The notes beneath the pieces were generated by a model that made no database searches, was not told where the DNA came from, and was given only the letters and a program-made list of their open reading frames with translations. The position numbers and the translations under genes are program-made. From the NCBI RefSeq assembly GCF_018403185.1, contig NZ_BOSE01000015.1, forward strand, positions 31,776-95,775: a stretch of 64,000 nucleotides of DNA, given 5' to 3'. Shown piece after piece: positions 1 through 9,394 of this stretch (positions are counted from its first letter, which is position 1; each line of letters starts with the position of its first letter). Source of the DNA: Paenibacillus montaniterrae (GTDB lineage Bacteria > Bacillota > Bacilli > Paenibacillales > Paenibacillaceae).

Positions 1-140
1 TTCAGCGCTCCGGAACAAAGCATCCTACAATCGCTTTTTAAATCGTAATGCTCTCTATTTAATTTTTAAGGTTGCATTACGATGTTAAAGGCGACCCACT
101 CCGTTTTTCGGATGCTTTGCTCCTCCGCTGGTGTCTTTTT
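1..140. repeat. Hairpin repeat family A, copy 1
   Basis: This copy reads as one long imperfect inverted repeat. The outer arms CAAAGCATCC (about 16-25) and GGATGCTTTG (about 110-119) pair, and the inner arms ATCGTAATGC (42-51) and GCATTACGAT (74-83) are a perfect 10-bp pair. AGCG/CGCT and GCTCC-type bases extend the stem outward, and a T run follows at about 135-140. A second copy starts at 185. No ORF fits it. It could be a structured RNA, a MITE-like element or a terminator-like element; the sequence alone does not decide. Confidence 0.75.
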
Positions 141-184
141 TCATGATTGTGAAGCTTCGATGTCGAATAAACCCCAAAGTTCTT

Positions 185-330
185 TCAGCGCTCCGGAGCA
201 ATGCATCCTTCTGTCGCTTTTTAAATCGTAATGCTTCTCTTATTTAATTTTTTAAAGGTTGCATTACGATGTTAAAGGCGACCCTCTGCGTTTTTCGGAT
301 GCTTTTCTCCTCCGCTGGTGTCTTTTTTTG
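185..330. repeat. Hairpin repeat family A, copy 2
   Basis: Near-identical second copy of the element at 1-140, with the same nested arms (ATCGTAATGC/GCATTACGAT in the middle) and the same T-rich end at about 322-329. The two copies start 184 bp apart and are separated by an unrelated AT-rich linker of about 44 bp. The outer arms carry compensating or tolerated changes (CCGGAGCAATGCATCC against GGATGCTTTTCTCC), so the hairpin shape seems better kept than the exact sequence. Confidence 0.75.
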
Positions 331-334
331 AGTG

Positions 335-1083
335 CAGGACCAAGAAGCTGGGATGCTAGTAGAAAATGAGGAACGCAGCGTAGGCAATAGCTACGTGAGC
401 ACCTAAAATGTTTCCACAGGAAACATACTTCGGAAGCATAGACTCTCGCTAGCGTTCAAGATTCGCCGTCGAATAAGCTCCAACGCAATCGCATCGTCAT
501 CAAAGTCCAGCTTTTTGAACTACCTCTTTCAATAAAAGTTCAAAAATTCGGCTTTCAGGACCAAGAAGCTTGGACGCTAGTAGAAAACGAGGAGCGCAGC
601 GTAGGCAATAAGCTACGTGAGCACCGCAGTTTTCGCTAGCGTTCAAGATTCGCCGCCGACTAAGCTACAAAGAAGTTACATCGTCATCAAAGTCGGATTT
701 TTGAACTACCTCTTCCAATCGAGGTTTAAAAAGCTGGGCTTTCAGGACCAAGAAGATGGCACGATACTAGAAGGCGAGGAGCGCAGCGTAGGCAATAAGC
801 TACGTGAGCACCGGAGCCTTCGGTAGCGTGACATATTCGCCGTCGATTAAGCTACAACGCAACTGCATCGTCATCAAGGTCCAGCTTTTAAACTACCTCT
901 TTCAATAAAAGTTCAAAAATTCGGCTTTCAGGACCAAGAAGCTTGGACGCTAGTAGAAAATGAGGAGCGCAGCGTAGGCACTTGCTACGTGAGCACCGGA
1001 ATTTTCGCTAGCGTTCAAGATTCGCCGTCGATTACGCTACAAAGAAGTTACATCGTCATCAAAGTCGGATTTTTGAACTACCT
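335..1083. repeat. Tandem array of repeat family B (four copies, unit about 186 bp)
   Basis: Copies begin with CAGGACCAAGAAG at 335, 556, 743 and 929, giving periods of 221, 187 and 186 bp. Each holds a long hairpin: GGACGCTAGTAGAAAAC pairs imperfectly with the later GTTTTCGCTAGCGTTC stretch, enclosing the small stem CGTAG-loop-CTACG. Each linker has a second hairpin (TTTTTGAAC ... GTTCAAAAA). The first copy has about 35 extra bases. The last copy is cut inside the linker hairpin, right at the stop codon of the next gene. No ORF with family support lies here; the 69-codon reading at 617-826 is a by-product of the repeat. Confidence 0.8.
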
Positions 1084-1084
1084 C

Positions 1085-3490
1085 TTATACGTATTGGGTT
1101 TTGTTGCTGCTGTACACATACTGCACCACCCCAAACTCCCCAGCTGAAAGCTGCATACTGCGAGCATCAAATTGTGGTGCGAGCTCACGGCATCGCGCTT
1201 GAAACTGCTCAAAGCTGCCGAATTCATCCACCGATCCTAACTTGCAAAGGTAGGCAGCAAGTCTGCCGTAGGCGCGATATTCGCAATGAAACAGCTTGTC
1301 ATGATAAGGCTGCAGTGGCTCGCTGCACCAGATTGCAGCGTAGCCGCCATCCTTTTCGCCAAACAGCCAATGTCCGTCATGCAGCGATGAGTCTAGCTTC
1401 GCTTCAGGAAAAAACAGATGGGTAAATGCAACCGGATGCTCTTCGCCGATTGCATAGATCGCGCCGAGCGTGCTGCCTTGCTGCTTGACGGCTGGCATGA
1501 TGCCGTTGCCGTACCAGTAGCCTGGTCTCATGCCTACCTCATCAGCCAGCTCTCCTGGATGATTGGTGAACAGCACTGTATCGTTATCCAGCGCCGCATA
1601 CCACATATGCTGCTGATAGCCGTAAACACCCGGCTCAAAGCGTGTTGTGCCGTGAAACCGTTCATTGAAGGATTTGACGTATTCATTCGATTCGATATCC
1701 GCGTATTCCTCAAAGCTGATATTGTCCCAGTAGACAGGCGCTGCATCATAGCGCGGCGACTGCACCGAGGTAAGCAAATATCGCGGCTGCTTGTAGAGCT
1801 TAACCCAAGCATTTCCAGTCGGGTATTCTATATCCAAAGGCTTGTCCATCAACTCGGCATACTGATAAGGAAGCTGATAGCGGCTGTTCATAAGAAAGGC
1901 AAGCCATTCGCTGTTTCCTGCAGGCGCATCGGGCTTTAGCAAATACATCAGCGACTGCGCTGCTTGTGTAAACGGCAGGATGACAGAGCGGTAAATGCGA
2001 GCCTGCGGCGTCACGATCGAGCCGCGGAAGGCATGGCTTGCAAAGCTCTTTATAATAACATCAATAAGTGCTGCGGCTCTTTCCGCTTCGTCCTGCTCCA
2101 TATAATCCACAGCATTCAGCAGCGCGCCCATCGTGACACACATATAATCGGTGCTTTGGAACTCCTCGAAGCCCCAGCACTCGACATCTGTCAGCCAGTC
2201 GCGGATGCGTCCAAGTGCAACCGCCTTGACCTCGCTGCCAGATCTGCCTGAACGCACAAAGTGCCGATCGGGATAACGGCTGCCCGCCATATATGCGCAA
2301 ATATAGAACATAAGCGCATGATTTTCACTCCAGAAGCACATTCCGTCCGAGCCGTTCTCGGTCATCCAGTAGCGATAGTTTAAGATGGCCTGTTCCGCTC
2401 GCTGCTCCAGCTCAGCTGGCAGCTTGTGTATATCCATCAGCCTGAGCAAGCCTGCCAGATGAAAGTCCGAGCAGTCCTCTCTGCGCTCAATTTGCTCAAT
2501 AGCGCGGCTAATATGAAGATGATCGTTCGCACCAGCCTTGCCTAAATTCCAGCGCGCCAATACATAGAACAGCCCGAAGCGCAGCGGCTCAAATGAGCCT
2601 GTCGCTCCAATTGCCGCCAGCTCCTCAAATACGGCAGCTTTGGCCTCGGATGTGTCAGCAACAGAGCGATAGACAGGGACGCGATTGTGCAGCAGCTCAA
2701 TTTGCCGACTCAGCCTTTTGCCATCTACTATTCCATAGATCAACGCTTCTGCTTCCGATTGTTCCACTGCCACACGGCGCAAGCCCGTAATATCCTTTGC
2801 CGCTGCAGGATCAATCCCCTCGCCATAAGCAATATAAACAGCGCAAGGCGGATCAGGAGGCAGCAGCAGCTCATTGCCAGTCAGTGTAATCTCGGACAGC
2901 CATTGATCGAGCTTAAGATACGGCTCTGCTGCTGCAGCGTCTGGAAGTCCGGCTGTTATACGGTCGAGATGCTCCAGCAGCTGAATGCCGAATATATTAC
3001 GGGTATCACGAACAGCCAGATTTTGCAGCATAATGACCAGCGTGTTGCTGCCTTTGCGCAGCGGCAGCTCGATCTCCTGCTTCATAATCGGCTTGTATAC
3101 AGGATTTGCTGCACTGCTTACCTTGCTGCCGTTCAACCAAATATCTATTGCCGTATAGGTCCATACATTGGCTCGCACCGTTAAGTCTTCCGCTACAGTA
3201 AGCGCGGCTGCCGCTAGCAGCTCTACCTTTTGCAGCGTATAGGAAAACAGATTGAAATTAACGAAGCCGCTGCATGGATATAGATATTGCCACGGCTGTC
3301 CTAACGGACTTTCAGCACCGATCGCAATCTCCTCTGCCAGTACTGGAGCCAGCTCTACCTTGTCGGCTATTATCGAGCGCAAATACTGCTCGTAACGAAT
3401 TTGATTTTTGTCAGTCTGTTCATGCTCGAAAGGGCTCAGCCGCGGCCCCGAATAAAGATAGTGCGTTAGAAAACCGCTCCGTGCATCCAT
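1085..3490 (-). CDS. Large enzyme-like protein, probable polysaccharide-active alpha/alpha-toroid protein of unrecognised family
   Basis: Last gene of a six-gene sugar operon. Seen: about 801 residues, no signal peptide. An N-terminal jelly-roll-like stretch (roughly residues 70-170, 'IDIWLNG' and 'LRKGSNTLVIMLQN') resembles the galactose-binding-like domains of glycosidases. A helical middle (about 300-560, with 'SENHALMFYICAYMAG') and a beta-rich C-terminus follow. This order recalls heparinase- or lyase-type enzymes, but I do not recognise a catalytic motif and assign no reaction. The ATG at 3490 is chosen because GGAGGGAG lies 5-6 bases before it; a TTG 24 bases upstream would put that ribosome site inside the gene. 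The stop codon abuts the repeat array. The enzyme role is inference; the operon link is strong. Confidence 0.75.
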   Translation of the reverse strand: MDARSGFLTHYLYSGPRLSPFEHEQTDKNQIRYEQYLRSIIADKVELAPVLAEEIAIGAESPLGQPWQYLYPCSGFVNFNLFSYTLQKVELLAAAALTVAEDLTVRANVWTYTAIDIWLNGSKVSSAANPVYKPIMKQEIELPLRKGSNTLVIMLQNLAVRDTRNIFGIQLLEHLDRITAGLPDAAAAEPYLKLDQWLSEITLTGNELLLPPDPPCAVYIAYGEGIDPAAAKDITGLRRVAVEQSEAEALIYGIVDGKRLSRQIELLHNRVPVYRSVADTSEAKAAVFEELAAIGATGSFEPLRFGLFYVLARWNLGKAGANDHLHISRAIEQIERREDCSDFHLAGLLRLMDIHKLPAELEQRAEQAILNYRYWMTENGSDGMCFWSENHALMFYICAYMAGSRYPDRHFVRSGRSGSEVKAVALGRIRDWLTDVECWGFEEFQSTDYMCVTMGALLNAVDYMEQDEAERAAALIDVIIKSFASHAFRGSIVTPQARIYRSVILPFTQAAQSLMYLLKPDAPAGNSEWLAFLMNSRYQLPYQYAELMDKPLDIEYPTGNAWVKLYKQPRYLLTSVQSPRYDAAPVYWDNISFEEYADIESNEYVKSFNERFHGTTRFEPGVYGYQQHMWYAALDNDTVLFTNHPGELADEVGMRPGYWYGNGIMPAVKQQGSTLGAIYAIGEEHPVAFTHLFFPEAKLDSSLHDGHWLFGEKDGGYAAIWCSEPLQPYHDKLFHCEYRAYGRLAAYLCKLGSVDEFGSFEQFQARCRELAPQFDARSMQLSAGEFGVVQYVYSSNKTQYV

Positions 3491-3562
3491 GTTTCTCCCT
3501 CCAACTCTATCCAACGTTCACGCTCTAACGTTCTGAACATCCCCTCCGCTTGAGTGCACCGC

Positions 3563-4978
3563 TTACTGGCCCAGCGTGCCCTGCAAACTTTTGGAGTTGA
3601 AGCTCGGGTCAGCCTGAATCGATGTCAGCCCTTCTGCACGAGCTGCTGCCAGCGCCTTGGCGTATCGACTGTTCAAATCCTCAATGATCGTATCCAAATC
3701 CTGATTTCCTGTCAGAATATATTCTGTAAATGTATCGCTGGCATTTTTCCCCTCAAGCTTCGTTTCCGTTACGGAAAGCGGAGTAGCCGGGAAAATCCCG
3801 TCATATTGGGTCGGCATGAAGCCTTCTATGCCTGCAAGCTCCGGCTGTCCGGCTGCTTCGTTAACATATGGCAGAACTGACAAGCCAAGACCTAGCTCTT
3901 GATATTCCGTACGCAGCTCAGTTGTATATAAATATTCGAGGAACTTCACGGCTGCCTGCTGCTTGTCCTCATCGGATTGAGCGCTGATTCCAATATAACC
4001 GCCCGCATTAACCCAGGTTACCCCGTTTTTTACGCCATCCTTAGTTGGCACAATGGCAGATGCCCAGCGAATATCAGTTGGAAACTGGGACGCATACACA
4101 GCCGGCTCGCTGGAATGGTTGACATACATTCCGATTTTGCCCTGTGCAAACTGTGCGCGCAGCGGATCTATGTCAAGCGACTCCGTGCCTGGTATCATGC
4201 TGCCGTCCTCTTTCATTTGACGCATCGCCTGTGCAATATCCTTGTACATGCCGAAATCAAATTCGCCGGTTTGATAGTTGTAGCCTTCATGGCTGTTCTC
4301 AGAGCTGAGCGAGCCTGATGCAAATGCGGGACGCGTAAAGCCCGAGCTGTTTTTAAAATTGCTGGCGAAGCCATAAATGCCTTCTGATTTGCCCTGCTCG
4401 GTAATTTTCTTGGCGATTTCCACCATCTCATCCAGCGTTGCCGGCGGCTCAGTATAGCCTGCCTTCTCCAGCAAATCTACGTTATATAGCAAGCGCCAGA
4501 ATTGGCCTGAATTGGGAAGCGTATAGACATGGCCTTCCTTGGTGTAAATATCCTCTACCAGCAGCCCGTCGAATTTGGCTAGAAACTCTTCGCTTAGCAG
4601 TGTATCAAGCTGAGCATAATAGCCTTTGCTGACGTAGGTTTGAAAGTCGCCGCTGCGGAAAATGTCAGGCGCCTGATTGCTGGCAAAGGCTACCTCAATC
4701 GCCTGATTGTAATTATCCGCCATTACCTTCATTTCCACTTCAATGTTGTCGGTATTGGTAGCATTATATTTATCTACCTGCTCCTGCATATAATCCATAT
4801 CGTGACGGTCAATCGTCCAATAAGCAATTTTCGTTTTTGCTGTACCGTCAGTTCCTTGTGAGCCTTCTTCTGATGTTGAATTGGAGCCGTTGTTGGTTGA
4901 ACATGCACCAAGCAGCAGCATCACTGCTATCAAGCTGTACAATAATGATGAACGTTTCTTGAATCCGTTGTTTTTCAT
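3563..4978 (-). CDS. Extracellular sugar-binding lipoprotein of an ABC importer (family 1)
   Basis: Binds a sugar or oligosaccharide outside the membrane and hands it to the two permeases at 8544-10285. Seen: 471 residues, a lipoprotein signal with lipobox 'LLGAC' (Cys26), a Ser/Asn/Gly-rich linker, then a fold typical of family 1 solute-binding proteins ('KIAYWTIDRHDMDY', 'APDIFRSGDF', 'WVNAGGYIGIS'). GGGGAGGT precedes the start at 4978. It lies after the response regulator and 72 bases before the toroid-like gene. No ATPase gene is present; such importers usually share an MsmX-type ATPase encoded elsewhere. The ligand cannot be read from the sequence. Confidence 0.93.
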   Translation of the reverse strand: MKNNGFKKRSSLLYSLIAVMLLLGACSTNNGSNSTSEEGSQGTDGTAKTKIAYWTIDRHDMDYMQEQVDKYNATNTDNIEVEMKVMADNYNQAIEVAFASNQAPDIFRSGDFQTYVSKGYYAQLDTLLSEEFLAKFDGLLVEDIYTKEGHVYTLPNSGQFWRLLYNVDLLEKAGYTEPPATLDEMVEIAKKITEQGKSEGIYGFASNFKNSSGFTRPAFASGSLSSENSHEGYNYQTGEFDFGMYKDIAQAMRQMKEDGSMIPGTESLDIDPLRAQFAQGKIGMYVNHSSEPAVYASQFPTDIRWASAIVPTKDGVKNGVTWVNAGGYIGISAQSDEDKQQAAVKFLEYLYTTELRTEYQELGLGLSVLPYVNEAAGQPELAGIEGFMPTQYDGIFPATPLSVTETKLEGKNASDTFTEYILTGNQDLDTIIEDLNSRYAKALAAARAEGLTSIQADPSFNSKSLQGTLGQ

Positions 4979-5114
4979 CGATCCGACCTCCCCTTTTTAT
5001 TACAAGCGGCATTCTGCGGCTGTGCAAGCCGTCCAATCCCTCTTGCTGCTCTCATTGTAGCATCGCTCCCTATGTTGCTAAGAAGGACAAACACACGATT
5101 CTAGGAGGTGAAAA

Positions 5115-6746
5115 TCACTCTGATTGCTCGGAGGCCAAGCTTTCGTATTTGCTGCGAAACTCCGTTGGTGTAAGCCCGGTATGCTTTTTGAACAGCTCTG
5201 TAAAATACGGCCGGTCGCGATAGCCCAGCTCAAATGTAATATCCTGCACCTGCATCCCCTCAAGCAGCAGCTCCTTCGCTTTCTCCATACGCGCCGATGT
5301 CACATACTGCATAAAGGTCATCCCTGTTTCCTTCTTGAACAGATTGGAGAAATAGCTTGGGCTCAAATGAACAGCATTGGCGCATTCCTGTACCGTCAAG
5401 TCCTGACCGAGCTGCTCTTGTATATAGTTGAGAGCTTGATGGATCAAGCGGCCGACATTGTTTTTTTGTCTGCTCTGCATCCAGTCGCATCCCGTCCGTC
5501 CAAGCTCCTTCACATCGCGAATCAGCTCTGCGGTGGACATATATTTCCCTTTCTTAATCATGCCCAGCTGCTCATCCAGCCATATGCGCTGCTTCTCATC
5601 CGCCTTCTCGGCCACGACACGGTAAATTGAAAAAGCAAGACCGTAAAACAAATTCGTCATCACATCCGGGTCTGGCGGAGCAGGATAGCGCAAGCACTCC
5701 TCGCAAATGCCGTCCAGCAGCCTTTCGACGCCTTCATGATTGCCCGAGCGCAAGCAGTACAGCAGCTCCGTTTCCTTCTCGGCCGAATAATGCGGCACCG
5801 CATGGCCCTGCCGTTCAATATCGCTGTACGAAATGAGACAGCCGCTGCCGAAATAAAACTGGTAGCTGAGCGCCGTCTTGGCCTGATTGTAGGACAACGG
5901 AATCTCTCCAATCTCTTCGACTCTGCTGCCGACGCCGATTGAAATATCCCGCTTGGCATACTGCTTGACATTGCGCTGACAAGCCTCCGCCAGCTCAAGC
6001 GTCTCGCCATCGCCTGAAGGATTCATCAGCACAACAAATTGTCCCAAATGCTCGCGGAACACAATCGCCTTCGTTTGCTTGCCCAGCGTTTCCTCCAAAA
6101 TATTTTGCACGGCATAGCGGGTCAGCTCCACATCGCGCACTGAAAGCGGCGCTTGCTCGTCCATTAAACCGTCGATTTGCGCAATCATCGCGATAAAGCC
6201 GGTACGCTCCAAATCTATGCCGAGAAACTCCCATTTCTCGCTGGCATGCTTCGGCAGCTCGTCATGGCGAATAAGCAGCTGGAAATATTCCTGGCGCAAA
6301 TACGGCAAGCTCTCCCTCACCTTGCGCTCCAGCGCCATCCGATCAAGCCGCTCCAGCCTTTCCGACTCGATCTGTTTTTTGGCGCGCAGCACGACCTCTA
6401 AAATTTGCTGTGTCGTAAACGGCTTGACCAAGTAATCGAAGGCACTGAGCCGAACCGATTCCTGCGCGCATGTAAAGTCAGAATAGCCGCTGAAAAAAAT
6501 AACCTTCGTCTGCCCTTCATCTACACTTCTAAGATTGCGGATCATATCAATGCCGCCAAGCATGGGCATGCGTATGTCTGTCAGCACGATATGAGGACGC
6601 TTCTCGTTCAACAGCCGCAAGCCATCCTGTCCATTTCCAGCCGTTCCTACAATGTCGATGCCATGCTCTGACCAGGGAATAATTTTTAATAGACCATCAA
6701 CTACAGCCTTTACATCATCTATAATGCACATCGTAACTTTGCTCAT
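5115..6746 (-). CDS. AraC-type response regulator (YesN-like)
   Basis: DNA-binding partner of the kinase encoded just upstream; probably switches on this sugar operon when phosphorylated. Seen: 543 residues. Residues 1-125 form a receiver domain with acidic pair 'IIDD', phospho-acceptor Asp in 'VLTDIRMP' and conserved Lys in 'DYLVKPF'. A middle linker region of about 300 residues follows. Residues 427-543 hold two helix-turn-helix motifs of the AraC family ('TVQECANAVHLSPSYFSNLFK', 'VQDITFELGYRDRPYFTELFK'). Its ATG overlaps the kinase stop codon in an ATGA, with GGAGG in front, indicating translational coupling. Confidence 0.95.
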   Translation of the reverse strand: MSKVTMCIIDDVKAVVDGLLKIIPWSEHGIDIVGTAGNGQDGLRLLNEKRPHIVLTDIRMPMLGGIDMIRNLRSVDEGQTKVIFFSGYSDFTCAQESVRLSAFDYLVKPFTTQQILEVVLRAKKQIESERLERLDRMALERKVRESLPYLRQEYFQLLIRHDELPKHASEKWEFLGIDLERTGFIAMIAQIDGLMDEQAPLSVRDVELTRYAVQNILEETLGKQTKAIVFREHLGQFVVLMNPSGDGETLELAEACQRNVKQYAKRDISIGVGSRVEEIGEIPLSYNQAKTALSYQFYFGSGCLISYSDIERQGHAVPHYSAEKETELLYCLRSGNHEGVERLLDGICEECLRYPAPPDPDVMTNLFYGLAFSIYRVVAEKADEKQRIWLDEQLGMIKKGKYMSTAELIRDVKELGRTGCDWMQSRQKNNVGRLIHQALNYIQEQLGQDLTVQECANAVHLSPSYFSNLFKKETGMTFMQYVTSARMEKAKELLLEGMQVQDITFELGYRDRPYFTELFKKHTGLTPTEFRSKYESLASEQSE

Positions 6747-8515
6747 TGGCTAATCGCCTCCTTCGCCACAATCGGAATGATTAACTTGACCACGGTATGA
6801 ACATTCGCTTCGCTTTCCAGCTTGATTGCAGCCGAATGCCCGTAATATAGAGATAATCTGGAGCGTACGTTGGAAAGCGCATAGCTCGTCTGCTCAGAGG
6901 CAGGTTTATTCAGCATTCTCTCTACACGAGCCGCATCCATGCCAGTGCCATTGTCAGCAACAGACAGCGCCAGCATGCCTTCCTGCTCGTACGCCGCAAT
7001 TGTAATTTTCCCTTTATACGGCAGCTCCTGAAAGCCGTGCAAAATGCAATTTTCAGCAAGTGGCTGCAGCAAAATCTTCAGAACAGGAGCATCAAGCAGC
7101 TTCTCCTCGACAGGTGCTAGCTCATAATCGAACAAATCGGGATAACACATCGCCTGCAGCAGCAAATACTGCTCGACATGCTTCAGCTCTTGACGCAGCG
7201 TCGTAATTTCCTGGCCATTATTGAGCCCGAGTCGGAATAGTAGCGACAGCGACACAATCATTTCACTTACCGCCTGCTGCTCGGCCATTTCGCTTTTCCA
7301 GTAAATCGTATTTAACGTGTTATAGAGAAAATGAGGATCGATTTGCGCCTGCAGCGCTTTTATTTCTGACTTTCGCTTCTCCTGCTCGGAAGCCTTCACT
7401 TCCAGTATCAGCTCGCCGATTTGATCCATCATTCGGTTGAATTTATGTCCCACCTGGCTAATCTCATCTTCAAAAACGCTTTCAAATCGAACGTCAAGCT
7501 TGTTGCGCTCAACCTTCAGCATCAAATTGCGCAGCTTGAACAGCGGCTTGAGCAGCAGCTCTGACAGCATGCTGGACATAATGAGCGCCAGTATGACACA
7601 GCCGCCCATAATCGAAAGAATCGCCAGGCGCAGCCGGTGAACTGGCTCCAGCAGCTCTGCTTTGGATTGATAGCCGATCAGCACCCAATCGGGGTTCATG
7701 TCCAGCGTAGCGTAGTTGACCAAATAGCTGCTGCCGCTTTCTGATGCATAATTATAATGGCCGCGCTTGTCCAGGCCGATGCCCTCGTACATTTTGCGCT
7801 CGCTGTGCTGCAGCCCTTCTCTCGATGCGAACACCTTTTGGCCGCTGCGGTCAATGACGAGCTGATTTAAGCTGGCGCCTTGCATATGCGCGCCAATCAG
7901 CTCCTGCAAATAATCCTCGCGAATATTAACGATGACATAGGTGTTTTGCAGCTGCTTGTCAAAGAGCGGCTTAATAATTAAGGAGACGACGTAGTTCCCT
8001 CTGCTGAACAGCTCATCCGTATGGCCTGTTATCCATAGCTTATTCCATCTGTCCTGCGCGACGGAGATTTTGTCCTGCAGCAGCGTATCCTCGAAAGCGA
8101 CTGACGGACTTCGCCGGTTTTCCGTTGAGTAAAAATCGCCGATTGGCGTATGCACAAGCACCGAGTCGATCGATTGCTCAGCCAGCATCAGCTGGGCAAA
8201 CGGTGTTTGCAGCTGAGACAGCCGATTGTAGTACTGATTGCTGTTGTTCGCCTGCACATCACGCATCGTCTGCTGAAACGACTCGCCCATCATAAAGGTC
8301 GACACCAGCACAACAATGTTTCGTAAACGCTCGTCCAGCACCTGCGCCGTTTTATTAAGCGTATCCTGACTCGTTTTCGTTGCTTGCATTTCCATTTCAC
8401 GAGAAAAAAACACGGAAACATATGTTCCCGTGGTAGCTATACAGACAACCGTCAATAATACGAATGAAACCCACAATCTTCTTTTGAGTGACATCTTTCT
8501 GAATATTCGTTTCAT
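6743..8515 (-). CDS. Membrane sensor histidine kinase (YesM-like)
   Basis: Senses an outside or transporter-linked signal and phosphorylates the response regulator at 5115-6746. Seen: about 590 residues; a first membrane helix near residues 15-37, a large extracellular sensor region, a second helix near 295-318, a HAMP segment, then the His-kinase box 'ALQAQIDPHFLYNTLN' and an ATPase domain with 'PLAENCILHGF' and 'VADNGTGMD'. I prefer the ATG at 8515 because GAGG lies 8 bases before it; an ATG at 8521 is only 2 bases after it. The kinase gene sits between the permeases and the regulator gene, as in many Paenibacillus sugar loci. Confidence 0.94.
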   Translation of the reverse strand: MKRIFRKMSLKRRLWVSFVLLTVVCIATTGTYVSVFFSREMEMQATKTSQDTLNKTAQVLDERLRNIVVLVSTFMMGESFQQTMRDVQANNSNQYYNRLSQLQTPFAQLMLAEQSIDSVLVHTPIGDFYSTENRRSPSVAFEDTLLQDKISVAQDRWNKLWITGHTDELFSRGNYVVSLIIKPLFDKQLQNTYVIVNIREDYLQELIGAHMQGASLNQLVIDRSGQKVFASREGLQHSERKMYEGIGLDKRGHYNYASESGSSYLVNYATLDMNPDWVLIGYQSKAELLEPVHRLRLAILSIMGGCVILALIMSSMLSELLLKPLFKLRNLMLKVERNKLDVRFESVFEDEISQVGHKFNRMMDQIGELILEVKASEQEKRKSEIKALQAQIDPHFLYNTLNTIYWKSEMAEQQAVSEMIVSLSLLFRLGLNNGQEITTLRQELKHVEQYLLLQAMCYPDLFDYELAPVEEKLLDAPVLKILLQPLAENCILHGFQELPYKGKITIAAYEQEGMLALSVADNGTGMDAARVERMLNKPASEQTSYALSNVRSRLSLYYGHSAAIKLESEANVHTVVKLIIPIVAKEAISQ

Positions 8516-8543
8516 GCGCATCGCCTCAATTTATATGGGATGT

Positions 8544-9380
8544 TTAGCCCTTGACTGACCCTGCTGTAACCTGCATAAAGGAGCGGTTGGCAAAAATATA
8601 AACGAGAAGCAGCGGCAGGATGGAGATGCAGGCACCAGCCAGCATCAATTGATTTTCCACTGCCGCACCTGCACCATAGCGGAGGCTGGCCAGGCCGACA
8701 GGCAGTGTTTGCAAATCAGGCCGTGTTAAGGAAAAGACCAGCGGCAAAATATATTCATTCCAGGCTCCGCGGAATGTAAACAGCGCCACAACCGCCAATG
8801 CTGGTCGCAGCAAAGGCAAAATAATTCTCCAAAATATCGAATAAAAGTTGCAGCCATCGATAAGCGCAGCTTCGTCCAGCTCTCGCGGAATGCCGCGAAA
8901 GAAGCCGACAACCATAAAAAATGCAGTAGCATGGGCGCTAATTAAAATGATTATGACACCCCATAGTGATTTCTGCAAACCAATCGATACCATCAAATCA
9001 AACTGCGGACGCAGCACAACCGCACCGATTGAAATAAATAGTGTAAAGGACTGCAGTAGAATAAACAATTTTTTTCCTTTAAAGGCTACCCGATCGACAG
9101 CGTAGGCAGCCATTGAAGCGACCAGCAACGTCCCTACAGTTACGAATACTGCTACAAACATGCTGTTAAAGGTAAATGCAGAGAAATCAGCCTGGTTCCA
9201 TGCCTGCACGTAGTTTTTAAACTGCCATTCCGCAGGAAACAGCGTTGCGCCTGTTGTTAGCTCCAAATTAGTTTTAAAGGAGCCAAGCAGAGCTACAACA
9301 ATCGGAAACAGCAGCAGCACGGACATGGACAGCAGCAGCAGCCATACTGGGGTGCGCACTAAAATTTTTCGTATCGTCAT
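8544..9380 (-). CDS. Carbohydrate ABC transporter permease, MalG type
   Basis: One of two membrane subunits of the importer fed by the lipoprotein at 3563-4978. Seen: 278 residues, six predicted membrane helices, and the cytoplasmic EAA loop ('DEAALIDGCNFYSIFWRIILP') that docks the ATPase. GGAGG precedes the ATG. It begins 14 bases after the upstream permease gene and ends 28 bases before the kinase start, so all are likely on one transcript. Family assignment is firm; the substrate is unknown. Confidence 0.95.
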   Translation of the reverse strand: MTIRKILVRTPVWLLLLSMSVLLLFPIVVALLGSFKTNLELTTGATLFPAEWQFKNYVQAWNQADFSAFTFNSMFVAVFVTVGTLLVASMAAYAVDRVAFKGKKLFILLQSFTLFISIGAVVLRPQFDLMVSIGLQKSLWGVIIILISAHATAFFMVVGFFRGIPRELDEAALIDGCNFYSIFWRIILPLLRPALAVVALFTFRGAWNEYILPLVFSLTRPDLQTLPVGLASLRYGAGAAVENQLMLAGACISILPLLLVYIFANRSFMQVTAGSVKG

Positions 9381-9394
9381 TCTGATAGCCTCCT

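Noticed and set aside
335..1083. CRISPR-like array
   Set aside because: Units are ~186 bp without short direct repeats and unique spacers, and no cas genes are near.
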